64,000 nucleotides of DNA, taken from Pezicula radicicola. Lineage: Eukaryota; Ascomycota; Leotiomycetes; Helotiales; Dermateaceae. A program made the position numbers and the translations under genes. The DNA is taken from positions 503,214 to 567,213 of the forward strand of contig PDUO01000028.1 of NCBI GenBank assembly GCA_003008705.1, given 5' to 3'. This document shows, piece after piece, positions 22,681 to 33,489 of the stretch. A model generated the notes under the pieces. That model made no database searches, was not told where the DNA came from, and saw only the letters and a list, made by a program, of their open reading frames with translations. Every line of letters starts with the position of its first letter. The first letter of the stretch is position 1.

Positions 22681-25200
22681 TCACAACCTATTCCAGAGCC
22701 TTCGTTGCTGAACACATAGGTTTCCCTTCTCCTCATAAGTTTTCCAAAATGTCACGTCCTCTCCCACGACAATCATATACGTCCGCTTTGCCAATTCCCT
22801 AGCTTTCGCACCCTTATCAATTTCACCAAGCAGCTCAAACGCAGTCCACAAGTACATCCAACAGTCGACCGCGTAATCGTCTGCCATGCCCCATTTCTCA
22901 ACCTCTAATTCCTTTAACTCTCCTCTCTTGCTTGGGACAGAGATACCTGCAACCACATACCCGAAGCTCTCAAGAGTTTTGGAAACTGCCCATATGAGCT
23001 TTTCTTTCCGATCGAAGACAGCATAAACACGTACTAGTGCGAGGCAGGGTCCCCATAGTATCCTGCGAGGAATCTCACTTGCTGGTTTGGTGAAGGTTTT
23101 CTCCATTTCAGCAATGTCTCGTTCAACTTTCGTAGGATCGAACTTGCGAAGGTTGATTGTGATGTTGCCGTTTTTCTCCTCAAAAAACGCCTTCATACCC
23201 GCTCCCAAAGTACCACGCTTTGCCAAAGTCTTCGCATCTGTCATCCGAATATCCATGCAGATTGGGCAGTTGCAATAAAAGCCCCATTGTTTCATGAACT
23301 TGCTGTCGTCTGGTATGGGTTGATAACAATGTAAGATTTCTGTGTTAGCAGGTAAATCTTCACTAGCCCGGATGAATTGCATATCCCCGATGTAGGTGCG
23401 TAAAGTATTGGAGATACAGGAATGGTTTATGTAGGAGGCTTGGATCCAGACACCGCTTGATAGGCTCTCCGCCTTGGCTGAAGTTGGTTTTTGTGCTGCC
23501 AAAGAGAGGTGCTCCAATTGGCTTGTAAGGGGACTGTGGAATGCATTTAGGTATATGATCCGTTCAATTAGGAACCTAGCAAAAATCCGAGTCAGCCACC
23601 GAACTTAAGTAAGTTACTCAAAACAAGTGAGTTGCCCAAATCGTGTTACTCAACTGGACGAACGATAAGGCTCTTCAGAAGTTGTGAGAAATAGGAAGAC
23701 TCACGTATCAATAACTGGCAAACCATCCACTTCCCTTGACGTACTGTTCGGATACTCTCCATGATACAAATTCGTAAATGTTGACATCAAACTGGGATTC
23801 TTGGACAATTTCTGCACGACTGTCTTGATCAAGCTAGCTTCAGAACCAGCTTTAATCGTGCTAGTCTCCTGATACATCAACACAGAGGCCTTTGAATGAC
23901 GGCCACCTGATCTCAAAACCTCTTCGTCGCTCTCACGATAGCTGTAGGCAAAAGCCTTCTCGGCAAGCAGTAAGTCACCAGCTTTCACCGGGGCGGTTGT
24001 AAAGAGCCCACGACCCCGTTCTTTTGTTTGGCGCACTTCGACTGGACCTACGTAGGAGGCATGATCCAGATATGGTGGCCTGAGTTCGTTAACCTCCTCA
24101 TAGAGTTGCTTGAAGTCGTATTGCCCAAGTTTCTGCTCTTTTAGTCGAGAAATTGTTCGAGTGAACTTGACTTGAGCTTCTGTGTTTTCAGGATATGCTT
24201 TTAGCAGAGTCGTCCAAACATCGAAACTTTCATGGTATCTTTCGAGTTGATACAAGGCTTGGGCGGCACGGTAGAGTGTCTTCTCATCTTTCAGTTGACT
24301 GGAGAATCCTTTGGATGAGAGAGAGTATGAGAGGTCTTTGAGTACGGCTTCGTATTGATGTGTTCGCAAATATGCAAGAGCTCGATTTCGCTTGATAATT
24401 TCCATTTCTTCTGGTGTTCCTGAGCACTTGAGAGCGTCCGTGTAACTATATAGGAATTAGTGTCATAAATCAGTTAAGTTACTCAAATCAGGTCAGTCAC
24501 TCAAATCGAATGAGTTACTCCACCTTAATGCAACGCTCATAGACTGTTTTGAAACTTACCGCGCAATGGCTTCCCAGTACTTTCTCTGCTCCATAGCCTT
24601 GTTTCCCTCCTTCTTCAGCTCCTCCGCAGGTCTATCAAGATCCCTTATTCGTGGGGCCCAATCGATAGGAACTCTCTCGTCGTCTTCGCTGAGCCACATG
24701 ATATCACTGACGTGATCAACTTGAACCCCGTAGGTTCCATCAAGGAAGAGCTGGTCCAGCCGGAAGTACGGTTCCTTGATGACAACAACCATATTCTCAT
24801 TCAAAACGTATTCTGCCGGCCGAAGATTTTCGTCATCTTGTTGATATAGCGTGAGCGTCATAGCATCTTGCTTTTCATCTTCCACGACCACTCTGATACC
24901 TGCAAGTCGAGGCGGAGGCGTAATAACCTTCAACAATAGGTATCTGCCCTCATGACGAGTTTCGATACGTAGTTCGCTGATATCCATTTTTTTCAGCTCG
25001 TGTAGAGCTGTGATTGAAGGCTGGTATGAGGGTGGGACTGGGGTGATATGCCGTGGGGGCTCTGAACTTGATAACATCCCGATATGCCTATCGAAAAAGT
25101 AATGCTTAGAAAGCTGTCGCGGAGATTGCCCTCTGCGTGAGACTGTGATGTTGAAGGCAGCGTTCATGATTCCAAGCGCTGCATCATAATTCTGATTCAT
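22681..25200 (-). CDS. TPR and SET domain protein (SMYD-like)
   Basis: Three exons, 24560-25200, 23705-24445 and 22681-23575, 758 aa. The start is ATG at 25198-25200 (MNQNYDAALG). The frame is open further upstream only because it reads through 18-bp repeats. Residues about 40-190 are the N-terminal beta-rich region usual for fungal TPR-SET proteins (SKHYFFDRHIGML, EPYFRLDQLFLDGTYGV). TPR-like helices follow (EELKKEGNKAMEQRKYWEAI, RNRALAYLRTHQYEAVL), then a split SET domain starting at VRQTKERGRGLFTT, with SYINHSCISNT (the NHSC motif), EILHCYQP, and the zinc-binding post-SET WGFYCNCPICMD. A helical C-terminus ends the protein. SMYD-type enzymes methylate lysines of histones or other proteins, and the substrate here is unknown. 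The tyrosine of the usual ELxxxY motif may be the Y of HCYQP. Both introns carry the 18-bp minisatellite. Confidence 0.88.
23576..23704 (-). repeat. TPR-SET intron 2 with 18-bp minisatellite units
   Basis: A 129-nt intron with about three degenerate units (agttactcaaaacaagtg, agttgcccaaatcg, gttactcaa) in the same orientation as the array at 743-850. Confidence 0.75.
24446..24559 (-). repeat. TPR-SET intron 1 with 18-bp minisatellite units
   Basis: A 114-nt intron with about three degenerate units (agttactcaaatcaggtc, agtcactcaaatcgaatg, agttactcc), same orientation as the others. Confidence 0.75.
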
Positions 25201-25204
25201 GATG

Positions 25205-25330
25205 GCTCCTTGAGTTACTGAAGTAGGGTTAGTTACCCAAATCAAGTTACTCACATCAAGTAGGTAACTTACATCAACTGAGTTATTCAAATCGAGTAAG
25301 TTCATCAAGTCAAGTGAGTTAGCAAGTTTG
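25205..25330. repeat. 18-bp minisatellite upstream of the TPR-SET start
   Basis: Six to seven degenerate units, among them agttacccaaatcaagtt and agttattcaaatcgagta, ending just before the start codon of the minus-strand gene. The array therefore lies in its 5' leader, or in a further leader intron. Confidence 0.75.
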
Positions 25331-25909
25331 TTGAAAACCCTTTACTCTGTATTCCGTGCAGCTCTGAGAGCGTGGAAGAGGCCTCTTATATATTACTGAT
25401 TTCTTTGACAGTTGTTTCGGCCTGTCCACACTTCCTGCAGATTCCCATTTCGAGAGACATTTGGGTGGCACACACTCATTCCAGAACAACCTATATTTAT
25501 TAAACATAAAACATGGATAAAGAAGGAAGTATCGTTTTACCGAACGCTAGAATTAATTGCGAAAGAGCTAGAATTATGGAAGGGACCCGAGGTCAAGTTA
25601 CATAACTTGAAACAAACACGCAGGTAGTGATGTTAGTCCTTCCTCGCTTACCGCCACACACAGCTATCTTACAAGAAACGACCCACAGCTACCCACTGTA
25701 CATCCAACATGAGAATTCCCTCTTTGAATTCACTTTATTCACTTATTTCTCTTCAACTATACCAGCACTATTGCTAACTGTCTTGTTGCAAAAACTATAA
25801 GAGAAGAGATAGTAGATAAGGAGTGCTTGGAAAGTTGTATTATTTATATTTAATAATATGTTATACCTTCACCATTACATATCGTTTTCACATATATTAA
25901 CTACATTTT
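25331..25909. other. Intergenic, TPR-SET promoter and protease 3' flank
   Basis: Between the TPR-SET leader and the aspartic protease stop. A/T-rich near 25780-25900, with poly(A)-signal-like words. No gene seen. Confidence 0.5.
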
Positions 25910-27253
25910 TTAAACGGTATCAAAAGACTGACCAGCCCCAATGGTCTTCAATGTATCAGTATTCAGTCCAGAGCCCTCCTCAGAAACACCGCCTCGAGCC
26001 AAAGCAATAGAATTATCACTATCATCATGAGCAAAGAACGCAGCTGTAAAGAACGAGGCGCCGAAGAGACAATCAGAGCTACTCATTTCCATATTCAACG
26101 GGCAGACCTTCCCAGCATCCGAAGAGTTGAAGAGGGGTCCGCCACGAGCATAGTTTTGGATGGGAACATCAATCGTGATACTCTCGCCTGCCTCGATGCC
26201 TGAGAATGTCAAGCCCATAGTCAGGTTCGCGGGGATGGTGTCACAGGAGCCGTTGTATGCCACAACTCCCTCGTAATTCATCAACTGGTTTCCGGAAGCG
26301 TTGTAGAATGCCTCAGCTTCCATGCCGCCGTATGGGAATGGTAAACTATCAGATGAGGTTCCAGTGTCCGCAATACAAGAGGTCTCCACGCTGGTGTTGA
26401 ACGAGACACCGCCTATAGTAAAGATGGGTTTGGGAAGGTAATGGAGAGAGATCTGGCTATCTTTACCCCAATTCGTTACTCGAACAAGAGGACCCGTGAA
26501 TTTTGAAGTGTCGATGGCCCCGAAAAGAGCACCACCGGTAAATTTACTGAGAATGCTGCTTGGCTTATTAAACCACATGACCATCGTCTTAGAAGCAACT
26601 TGACCAGCCAGGTACAAGTTCTCGCGGAAAGATGGGCCAACGGTCGTATTAATGAAAGGGGACAGGCCCAGGATACCTTTGTCATAGCTAATACCGGTAC
26701 ACGTTCCATCATTATAAATCTTGATCAGTCCATAGGTTTCCAGGGCAGATTGGACATTTGGGATTGCACCATTGCCACCTTCCGCAGTCAATGTATCGTT
26801 AGCATATTGTTGGCCACTGAGAATCTTGCCATTCCCTCCATACGCATATGAGGAGGTGTGGTTGGTGATGATTGCGGTGGACGAATTGTATAGATCATAC
26901 TCGGTTGGAACAACGATGTTGCATGGTCCTGTAAAGCCAAGGTACTGGGAGCCATAATTCACGATTGCACCTGGTGCCCAAACCTGAAGATTTTTATTCG
27001 AATTAAAGTCGGACCAGAATGAATATTGGACTTGACATACCCAAAGATTCGCACTTCCAGTATCCATCACCACTTGAAATGGTGTTGCGTCAGGTGCTGT
27101 CCCGAATGTCAAGTTGGCTGTCACCCGTTCTGCTGCACCGTAGTCGTAGTCGACAGGAATGTAATGATATGGTGCTGCATCTTGACGACTCTCGATGACA
27201 AGAGAGACAACCAGCGTTGAGAAAGTAGAAGTGAGAAGGACGAATGATTTCAT
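25910..27253 (-). CDS. Secreted pepsin-type aspartic protease (A1 family)
   Basis: A single exon of 447 aa. Residues 1-18 or so form a signal peptide (MKSFVLLTSTFSTLVVSL). The propeptide is very short, and YIPVDYDYGA leads into the first lobe. Catalytic Asp64 lies in VVMDTGSANLWV, and catalytic Asp296 in CIADTGTSSDSLPFP. CTGISYDKGILGLSPF matches the conserved flap-to-psi-loop region. Many NxS/T sequons fit secretion. The tail LARGGVSEEGSGL shows no clear GPI signal, so the enzyme is probably soluble. A1 enzymes cleave proteins at acidic pH. The second motif has DTGTSS where DTGTTL or DSGTTL is more usual, but both aspartates are kept, so activity is likely. It is divergent from the sedolisin gene 1.4 kb away. 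Confidence 0.95.
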   Translation of the reverse strand: MKSFVLLTSTFSTLVVSLVIESRQDAAPYHYIPVDYDYGAAERVTANLTFGTAPDATPFQVVMDTGSANLWVCQVQYSFWSDFNSNKNLQVWAPGAIVNYGSQYLGFTGPCNIVVPTEYDLYNSSTAIITNHTSSYAYGGNGKILSGQQYANDTLTAEGGNGAIPNVQSALETYGLIKIYNDGTCTGISYDKGILGLSPFINTTVGPSFRENLYLAGQVASKTMVMWFNKPSSILSKFTGGALFGAIDTSKFTGPLVRVTNWGKDSQISLHYLPKPIFTIGGVSFNTSVETSCIADTGTSSDSLPFPYGGMEAEAFYNASGNQLMNYEGVVAYNGSCDTIPANLTMGLTFSGIEAGESITIDVPIQNYARGGPLFNSSDAGKVCPLNMEMSSSDCLFGASFFTAAFFAHDDSDNSIALARGGVSEEGSGLNTDTLKTIGAGQSFDTV

Positions 27254-27353
27254 GATGAACGAATGACGAGATCGCTAACTACTACTTGGCACACACAATG
27301 ACAAGCGAGAGATGTTGGATAAAGATTGAGAGCACTAAAGAACCACTGCACTT

Positions 27354-27359
27354 GATATA
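27354..27359 (-). promoter_or_regulatory. Possible TATA box of the aspartic protease
   Basis: TATATC on the minus strand about 100 nt before the start codon. Confidence 0.35.
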
Positions 27360-28625
27360 GGTGTATGTATGAGCTCTTACTATCTATTTATCACAGATTT
27401 TTGGGTTGCATATGAACTTGTTTCGAAATTTAATAATAAAAATGCAAGGGATCGGACACGAGAAAAGATCTGCAGAAGGATACCGGCACTCTGTCAATAC
27501 CCTCTCACCCCCACCTAGATTTAAATTGTAACTCAGTGGGCTCATAATTAAAAATCTCTAGCTGTAGTTATTGAATCGCGCAATAGACAATGAAAGTTTT
27601 TGAGCAAAGAGGTATGTTATTACAAAATGAGGTACCTATCTATAGATCCTCTAGTTTTAAGAGGTTAGCAGATTAGAAGTGTTTATTATATAAAATCACG
27701 AGACTCAAATGCCAGTAGAAGCTACCTAAATATCACTTACTCGCTGCTAGCAAGCATTAAATACGGCCTCTAGATTTGGACCGGGGTGTTGTACGAAAGG
27801 ATTTGTTCTGTGCGGAGTATGTACTCCGTATTTGCTCTTCGTATTCCACCGTTGGACCGTACCGGCAATTTAAGTGCCTTGCAGTACGCCTTGCTCTAGG
27901 CCTCACTGTTCAGAAAGCGGAAGGTGTAAAAGTGGATGTTTATGCAGATGCGGATGAAGTAGGTTACAGTCCTTGTAAGTAGGCGAATACGAGTTTTCCC
28001 TGTTTACAATTGGGTTTGCTTCATATAGGGTTGCTATTACACAATACTCGATAAAATTATGATTGTTAGGAATTAAATACTGTTTTGTTTATACTTTACT
28101 GCGTACAGCCCTAGACAATCACCTACTAACAATGTGCCCAATATCTCCCGCCCCTCCTACGGTGGTTGAAAGCCCTTGTTAGTTTTGTTGCACGTGCCAG
28201 GTTGTGGTCTGTTGTAATTGCCAACCTCAAGGCTCACTCGCTAAACCATGCCTGGCTTTCTCGTGTTTATGATCCTGGTTGTATGCAATCTGGTAAGCTT
28301 TCTTCGTGCAGGTCGACCCATCTTCTTTCAAGCCTTCTTCTGGGAGTGGCACTTCGCTTCTTTTTGAAATATCCGTTCCCCCATCCTCCACTCTTTCTAT
28401 GCTTAATTGACAATCTTTGCCAGGACTTGCCGGTGCCAAGGTACTGTATGTGCTTTCTTCCAAGTTCCACTATGGGAAATACGAAGGACTTGCTGGACAT
28501 GCAAAAATAGACAGAAGGCATTCTCGCCTGGACTATGATGCTATTACTATAGTACATCCAGAAATGTTTTTTCATTTCGCTCTTTGCTACCTCGCCTTGT
28601 TCTTCTTTGTTTGATTGTCAGCATC
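27360..28625. other. Divergent promoter region of two protease genes
   Basis: About 1.4 kb between the aspartic protease and sedolisin starts. It includes A/T-rich stretches. Short ORFs at 27776-27982 and 28166-28510 have no domain support. Confidence 0.5.
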
Positions 28626-30455
28626 ATGATTCTTCATTCGTTCTTAGGGGCCCTCCTGTTAGGCTTCTCCTTTGCATTTCCTTCAAGCAGCAGTGATGGC
28701 TCTGATCAAGATACCTGGGGTCAATACCAGATCTTCGAGAAGCAGGCTCTTGTGCCCAAAGGCTGGACATATCGCGGGCCAGCAGTCAACAGCACCGAGC
28801 TTCATCTTCAGCTCTACCTTAAGAGCAACCCAGAGCATGATCTGAGTAGCAAGATTCTCCAAATTAGCACACCGGGGCACGCGGACTATGGGCAACATCT
28901 TAATGCCGAGGCTTTGGCTCAATACGTCTCACCCAATGTCGATAGCATTGAGTGTGTTATGTCCTGGCTGTCTTCGTTCGTTGATGTGAACAACATTGTC
29001 TACTCTTCAGATTCTGGATACCTCTCCTTCGATACAACCGTTTGGAGCGCTAGTCAGATTTTCAATGCAAAATTCTCTACCTATCAAAATCTGGCAGGAA
29101 GCAAGGTCATTACTAGAACACTGGAGTACAGCCTCCCAGAATCTGTCATAACTCACGTTGCTCTGGTACATCCAATGGCATATTTTCCAAGACCCAAAAC
29201 CGTACGAGGCATAGCACGAGAATTTACACCACGCCATGCACCTGCACACTTGGGACTTTCTAAGCGAGCAGAAAATCTCACCGAAATTCTCGCGGCTTGC
29301 AATGCTGGCATCTATCCTATCTGCATTAGCACAATGTATAACATCTCCTATGTTCCACCTACAGATTCTCAAAGTGGAAGTACGCTCGGCATAGCTGGTT
29401 TCTTAGAACAATACGTTAATATAACCGACATTAACAGTTTCGTGCGTAAATACGGGACCAGCGAGTCAACACGTGCTAGTCCCGGAAATATCAGCGTCGA
29501 AATCGTCAATGGGGGAATTAATAACGCATCATTACCTGGTGTTGAAGCAACACTGGATCTAGAGTACACTACGCCATTCACCGGTTCTTTGCCAGTGACA
29601 TATTATTCTACTGGGGGCAGACCGTCACAGCTAGACGATAGTGGAAATCTTCTACCTACCGATGAGTCTGATAACGAGCCATATCTTGAATGGCTCGAGT
29701 ACATGCTAGCCAAAGCGGATGGCGAGATTCCGCAAGTAATCTCAATATCTTATTCCGACATCGAACAGACTGTTCCCAGAGCATATGCCGTACACGTGTG
29801 CGATCTCTTTGGTCGACTAACCGCGAGAGGAATTTCCATCCTCGACGCATCTGGAGACGGAGGCGTGGCAGGCATTTCATTCGACGATACTTGTGTCAGT
29901 AACGATGGACTGAACCATACACAATTTCAACCAACCTTCCCAGCTTCTTGCCCCTGGGTTACAGGAGTCGGGTCAACTTCCTACATTCCGGAACAGGGCT
30001 CGGATTTCTCAGCTGGTGGCTTCTCGAATTATTTTGCCACACCCGATTACCAAGTCAATGCTACCGCTTCCTATATCAAATACCTAGATGGGCAATACGA
30101 AGGCCTATATAACGCCTCTGGAAGAGGCATCCCCGATGTAGCGGCCTATGGCTCTCGGTACGAGACAGAAAATAATAACGCCTCTTCATACCATCATTCC
30201 GGGACCAGTGCATCAACACCCGTGTTTGCGTCCATGATTGCTCTGATCAATGATTACCGACTGAGGCAGGGAAAAGCTGTCTTGGGGTTCTTGAACCCGC
30301 TGTTGTATTCTCAGGGTGTGGAGGGCGTCTGGAATGATATTACCGAAGGATATAGTTACGGCTGTGACTTGACGTGGAATGCTACCGTTGGATGGGATAC
30401 TCTTACTGGTCTGGGCTCGCCGGATTTTGGGAGGTTGATGGATGCACTTACTTAG
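28626..30455 (+). CDS. Sedolisin (S53) tripeptidyl-peptidase-type protease
   Basis: A single exon of 609 aa from the first in-frame ATG (MILHSFLGALLLGFSFAFP, a signal peptide). Residues about 30-215 are the pro-kumamolisin activation domain (WTYRGPAV, HLQLYLKSN, DYGQHLNAEALAQYVSP). The catalytic domain has Glu307 and Asp311 in GVEATLDLEY, the oxyanion Asp411 in DASGDGGV, and nucleophile Ser528 in HSGTSASTPVFASM. The calcium-site segment NDITEGYSYGCD lies near the C-terminus. All residues of the Ser-Glu-Asp triad are present. Fungal secreted sedolisins release tripeptides or cut proteins at acidic pH, matching the acid optimum expected for the neighbouring aspartic protease. Many NxS/T sequons support secretion. 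Confidence 0.95.
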   Translation: MILHSFLGALLLGFSFAFPSSSSDGSDQDTWGQYQIFEKQALVPKGWTYRGPAVNSTELHLQLYLKSNPEHDLSSKILQISTPGHADYGQHLNAEALAQYVSPNVDSIECVMSWLSSFVDVNNIVYSSDSGYLSFDTTVWSASQIFNAKFSTYQNLAGSKVITRTLEYSLPESVITHVALVHPMAYFPRPKTVRGIAREFTPRHAPAHLGLSKRAENLTEILAACNAGIYPICISTMYNISYVPPTDSQSGSTLGIAGFLEQYVNITDINSFVRKYGTSESTRASPGNISVEIVNGGINNASLPGVEATLDLEYTTPFTGSLPVTYYSTGGRPSQLDDSGNLLPTDESDNEPYLEWLEYMLAKADGEIPQVISISYSDIEQTVPRAYAVHVCDLFGRLTARGISILDASGDGGVAGISFDDTCVSNDGLNHTQFQPTFPASCPWVTGVGSTSYIPEQGSDFSAGGFSNYFATPDYQVNATASYIKYLDGQYEGLYNASGRGIPDVAAYGSRYETENNNASSYHHSGTSASTPVFASMIALINDYRLRQGKAVLGFLNPLLYSQGVEGVWNDITEGYSYGCDLTWNATVGWDTLTGLGSPDFGRLMDALT

Positions 30456-31432
30456 GGGTTGGGAGTGAGAGGATGAGATAAATGACTATGTGGTAAATGG
30501 TAATGTAATCAAGAGGTTCTGTTGTTTTGTCTGGGAGACCTGATTAACAAGAACAAGGTCCGTTATCGTTATAAAGTAATGGAATAGTTAAAGCGTTGTA
30601 CTATTTGTACAAGCGAGGCAATAATCAACGTACTTTTGTATATTGAGAATGGCCGAAGCGAAAACCCACTGTTATTTACAAGACCCGATGAAAAGAATTA
30701 AGGAGTGCTAGTTGATATTATTTTTCTTGTACAGAGTGATCCCATCGAATTGCTCCTCTATTCAAGGTCACTCACAGACTAATCTACCCTTGGCTAAAAA
30801 ATGATCACTGGGAAGCTATGGGCTGATTTAAGTCGTAAGATCTCTTTTTCGCTTGATAATAGCCCAATGGGATCACAAGATTCAAATCGGAGACCTGAAT
30901 AACCTATCCGTAATTTAAAGGTTGACAAGGTACGGAGTAAGCATAAATCTGCCCTGTCTAGTCTCAACGCTTCGCGCCTCGCTAAAGCCTGTAATCTAGA
31001 GTTACGCAGATACAGAAATACAACGAAGAGTGCGGAATATTCCTGTAACGATTCTACTTGATAGATTTTACCGCTGTACCTTGCTGCCAGTTTATTCTAC
31101 TTCTACTATGTCTGTAATTACAAAGTAAGTACGACTGTATGCGCCAGTAAAATCCAGTGATGCTGATTTTTAGATATTCAATTTTTGGGCACAGCGACCG
31201 GGGATACAGCCGCATTGGGGTGAGGCTTGAAATTTTAGGCATCTTTTCACCATTAACGTCGTATCTTGAGATTAGACCTTTAGAACTCATGCAGGCCAGC
31301 GGCTCATGAGGTTGAGAACTACTTTACTGTGAGAATCCCCGCAAAAAGAGTGCTTTGCGAAGTCCGTCTGTCGTTTCCCTCTTCTGCTGGCTGCTTCATT
31401 GCAACATTTTTACGAGCCTCGTGTACATAATT
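30456..31432. other. Intergenic, A/T-rich
   Basis: The 3' flank of the sedolisin gene and the upstream region of the next gene. No coding region or clear repeat. Confidence 0.5.
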
Positions 31433-32364
31433 ATGGCTTCTGCGAAGATCCTTGGTGTCGTTGCTAGTATATGGACTTTGGTTGCTGCATCAGGCACAAC
31501 TTGTCCTTATGTCCCTCCTTACACAGCGGTAGGTAGAGATGGAGGGCCTGGAGGCTCAACAGGCGAGTCACGTTTCAAATTCACGCAATACAATTCAGAC
31601 TAACAATCACAGCCGCTTGGTGTCCGAGCCAGATTGCAACATGTGGCTTGATATGTGGTGGAAGCACATCAGTAAACACTTGTAATTCGGTAAGTTATTA
31701 TACATTTGTGACATGCTAGAAATGTGCATACTAATATATATATTAGTCCAGCATATGCTACGAGTGCCAATGTAGCGATGGTACTACACCCGACCTGTCC
31801 ATATATTACAACACGATTCCCTCTCTGATATGCTCGCGAATTTTCATGAACTGCGAAACTTCACCAGGAGCAGCCTTTAGTAACTCTTGCTCGGCATACG
31901 CACATTGTGGAAGTATTGATCTTTCTGATCCTTTCAGCGTTACAACTAAATCAACCGCTACCCCTACATCCACTTCATCGATTCCATTGCTCAGTAGCCT
32001 CGGCATTATATCTGCGACCACTATCAATTTGCCTTCTGTAACCGAGGAAAGCACCTCAACTTCCTCAAGTTCAACAACTTCAAGTTCAACAACTTCAAGT
32101 TCGATAACGTCAATTAACACTGTTATGAGTACTTCGACTCTTTCACCATCATCTCTAAGCAGTGCATCTCTATCATCAAGAGAGAGTTCCTTGAGTAGCC
32201 TCGCAACAGCTACTTCTTCAACAAGCACTACTCCATCTACATCCTCTAGCATTTCTTCGTCTTCCACCACTTTCGCGGGCGCTGCAACGATGGCTACAGT
32301 CCCTTGGGCTGGTGCCGTCATGGGTGTTATTGGGCCTATCGGCTTACTTATGGCGGGACTTTGA
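31433..32364 (+). CDS. GPI-anchored-type Cys-rich surface protein (DUF7707-like)
   Basis: Three exons, 31433-31532, 31613-31689 and 31747-32364, 264 aa. The signal peptide is MASAKILGVVASIWTLVAAS. The Cys-rich domain (about residues 23-125) follows the pattern of a common fungal extracellular domain: AWCPSQIATCGLICGG, SVNTCNS, ICYECQCSDGTTPDLSIYY, then MNCETSPGAAFSNSC. A long Ser/Thr linker includes 15-bp DNA repeats encoding TSSST. The C-terminus GAATMATVPWAGAVMG with a hydrophobic end is a GPI-attachment signal. The protein should sit in the cell wall or outer membrane leaflet. The exon 1 donor could be GTAGGT or GTAGAG; GTAGAG keeps the frame. The DUF name is from memory of the pattern. 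Confidence 0.8.
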
Positions 32365-33010
32365 AGTCTGAAAAGGATGGGCAGAAGATAATTTATGGCT
32401 CTTTTTGTAGGAAATGACCATAGAGTAGCGACTCTGGTGTATTCTGTGCAAAACCAGGCTGCAAAACGAGATTATTTACAGCAGCGGTACTAGATCGCCT
32501 GACCGAAAGAGCGCGTATTCCACCTGTTCAACCTTTATATTTACAGAATACAATATCTTTCAACGTTGTCTCCTGTAAATGGTTTCAGGTACATGATTTC
32601 AAATTGTGTACACCGAGTCGGCAGGTCAACCAGTATACAATGGTTAGAAATATTGTTTACAAATAGGCTCTAGGCACCGGAAGGAAAGTCTATTTAGTCT
32701 TATATGTGGTGTGGCAACCCCACATCTGAATAGCTTCATGAATTACATGAATACAGACAATTCATCCTATTATTCTTGACAACAATAAACAACTATGTGC
32801 AGTAAAAGTCACGTGATAATATCACATCTCTGAAATGGCCTTGTTTTCAAGTTAAAACTCTTAATATTAAAACATAAAACTTATTCCTTATTATCACTTA
32901 GAAATAAATTTTTGGACGCTTTGAGCTTTTGTTTTAAATCCCGTTTGAGTTACTTTTTTATCCCCTCGCCGGTCCTAAGAGTACGTTGACATTAGTGAAA
33001 CCCACATTAC
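32365..33010. other. Intergenic, A/T-rich
   Basis: Non-coding, A/T-rich, leading into the inverted-repeat element. Nothing else seen. Confidence 0.5.
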
Positions 33011-33288
33011 AATTGTGGCGCAGGCTCTAGTCCTAATTAGGCAAGGAAGAGTAGTCTCGCACAAGTTACAAACCGAATCTAATTCAATCTATAGTTAGGA
33101 TTAGTCCTTATTTAATTATAATCTAAATATAAGTTAATTATAAGTTTATAAAGGTTAGGGTTAGAAAGGTTAGGGTTAGAGAGGTTAGGAGTTAGGGTTA
33201 GGTTAGAGTTAGGAGTTAGAAAGGTATATATAAAAATGGTTAGGTTTGGCTTGCTTAATTAGTTAGGACTAGAGCCTGCGCCACAATT
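33011..33288. mobile_element. MITE-like inverted-repeat element with telomere-like core
   Basis: The ends are near-perfect inverted repeats of about 35 bp. The left end starts aattgtggcgcaggctctag, and the right end is its complement finishing ctgcgccacaatt, with 26 matching bases before a small indel. It is 278 bp long with no coding capacity, as expected for a MITE. The interior at 33152-33224 is a run of ggttaggg, gttaga and gttagga units. Flanks share only short words, so the target-site duplication is not settled. Confidence 0.75.
33152..33224 (+). repeat. Interstitial telomere-like repeats
   Basis: About ten degenerate TTAGGG-like units (gttaggg, gttagaaagg, gttaggag) within the inverted-repeat element. 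TTAGGG is the telomere unit of most filamentous ascomycetes. Confidence 0.65.
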
Positions 33289-33489
33289 ACTCACCCATCC
33301 CTCCTCGCCCTCGCCCTCCAACGTCAGCCTTACAACAAAGGTTTAAGGTCCAGTTGTTCCACAATCGATCACACATCCTCACATTGGAATTGTCTTTCTG
33401 TTATTGTTTCTCTTTGTCTACGTCCTAAATACTTTAACCCTATCTCCTGTCCTAACTCGCCACGAGCAACGAGGCCGAAATTGTCAGGC

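Noticed and set aside
31806..32321. 171-codon minus-strand frame rich in Val/Glu/Leu
   Set aside because: Antisense shadow of the Ser/Thr-rich linker of the GPI-type protein.
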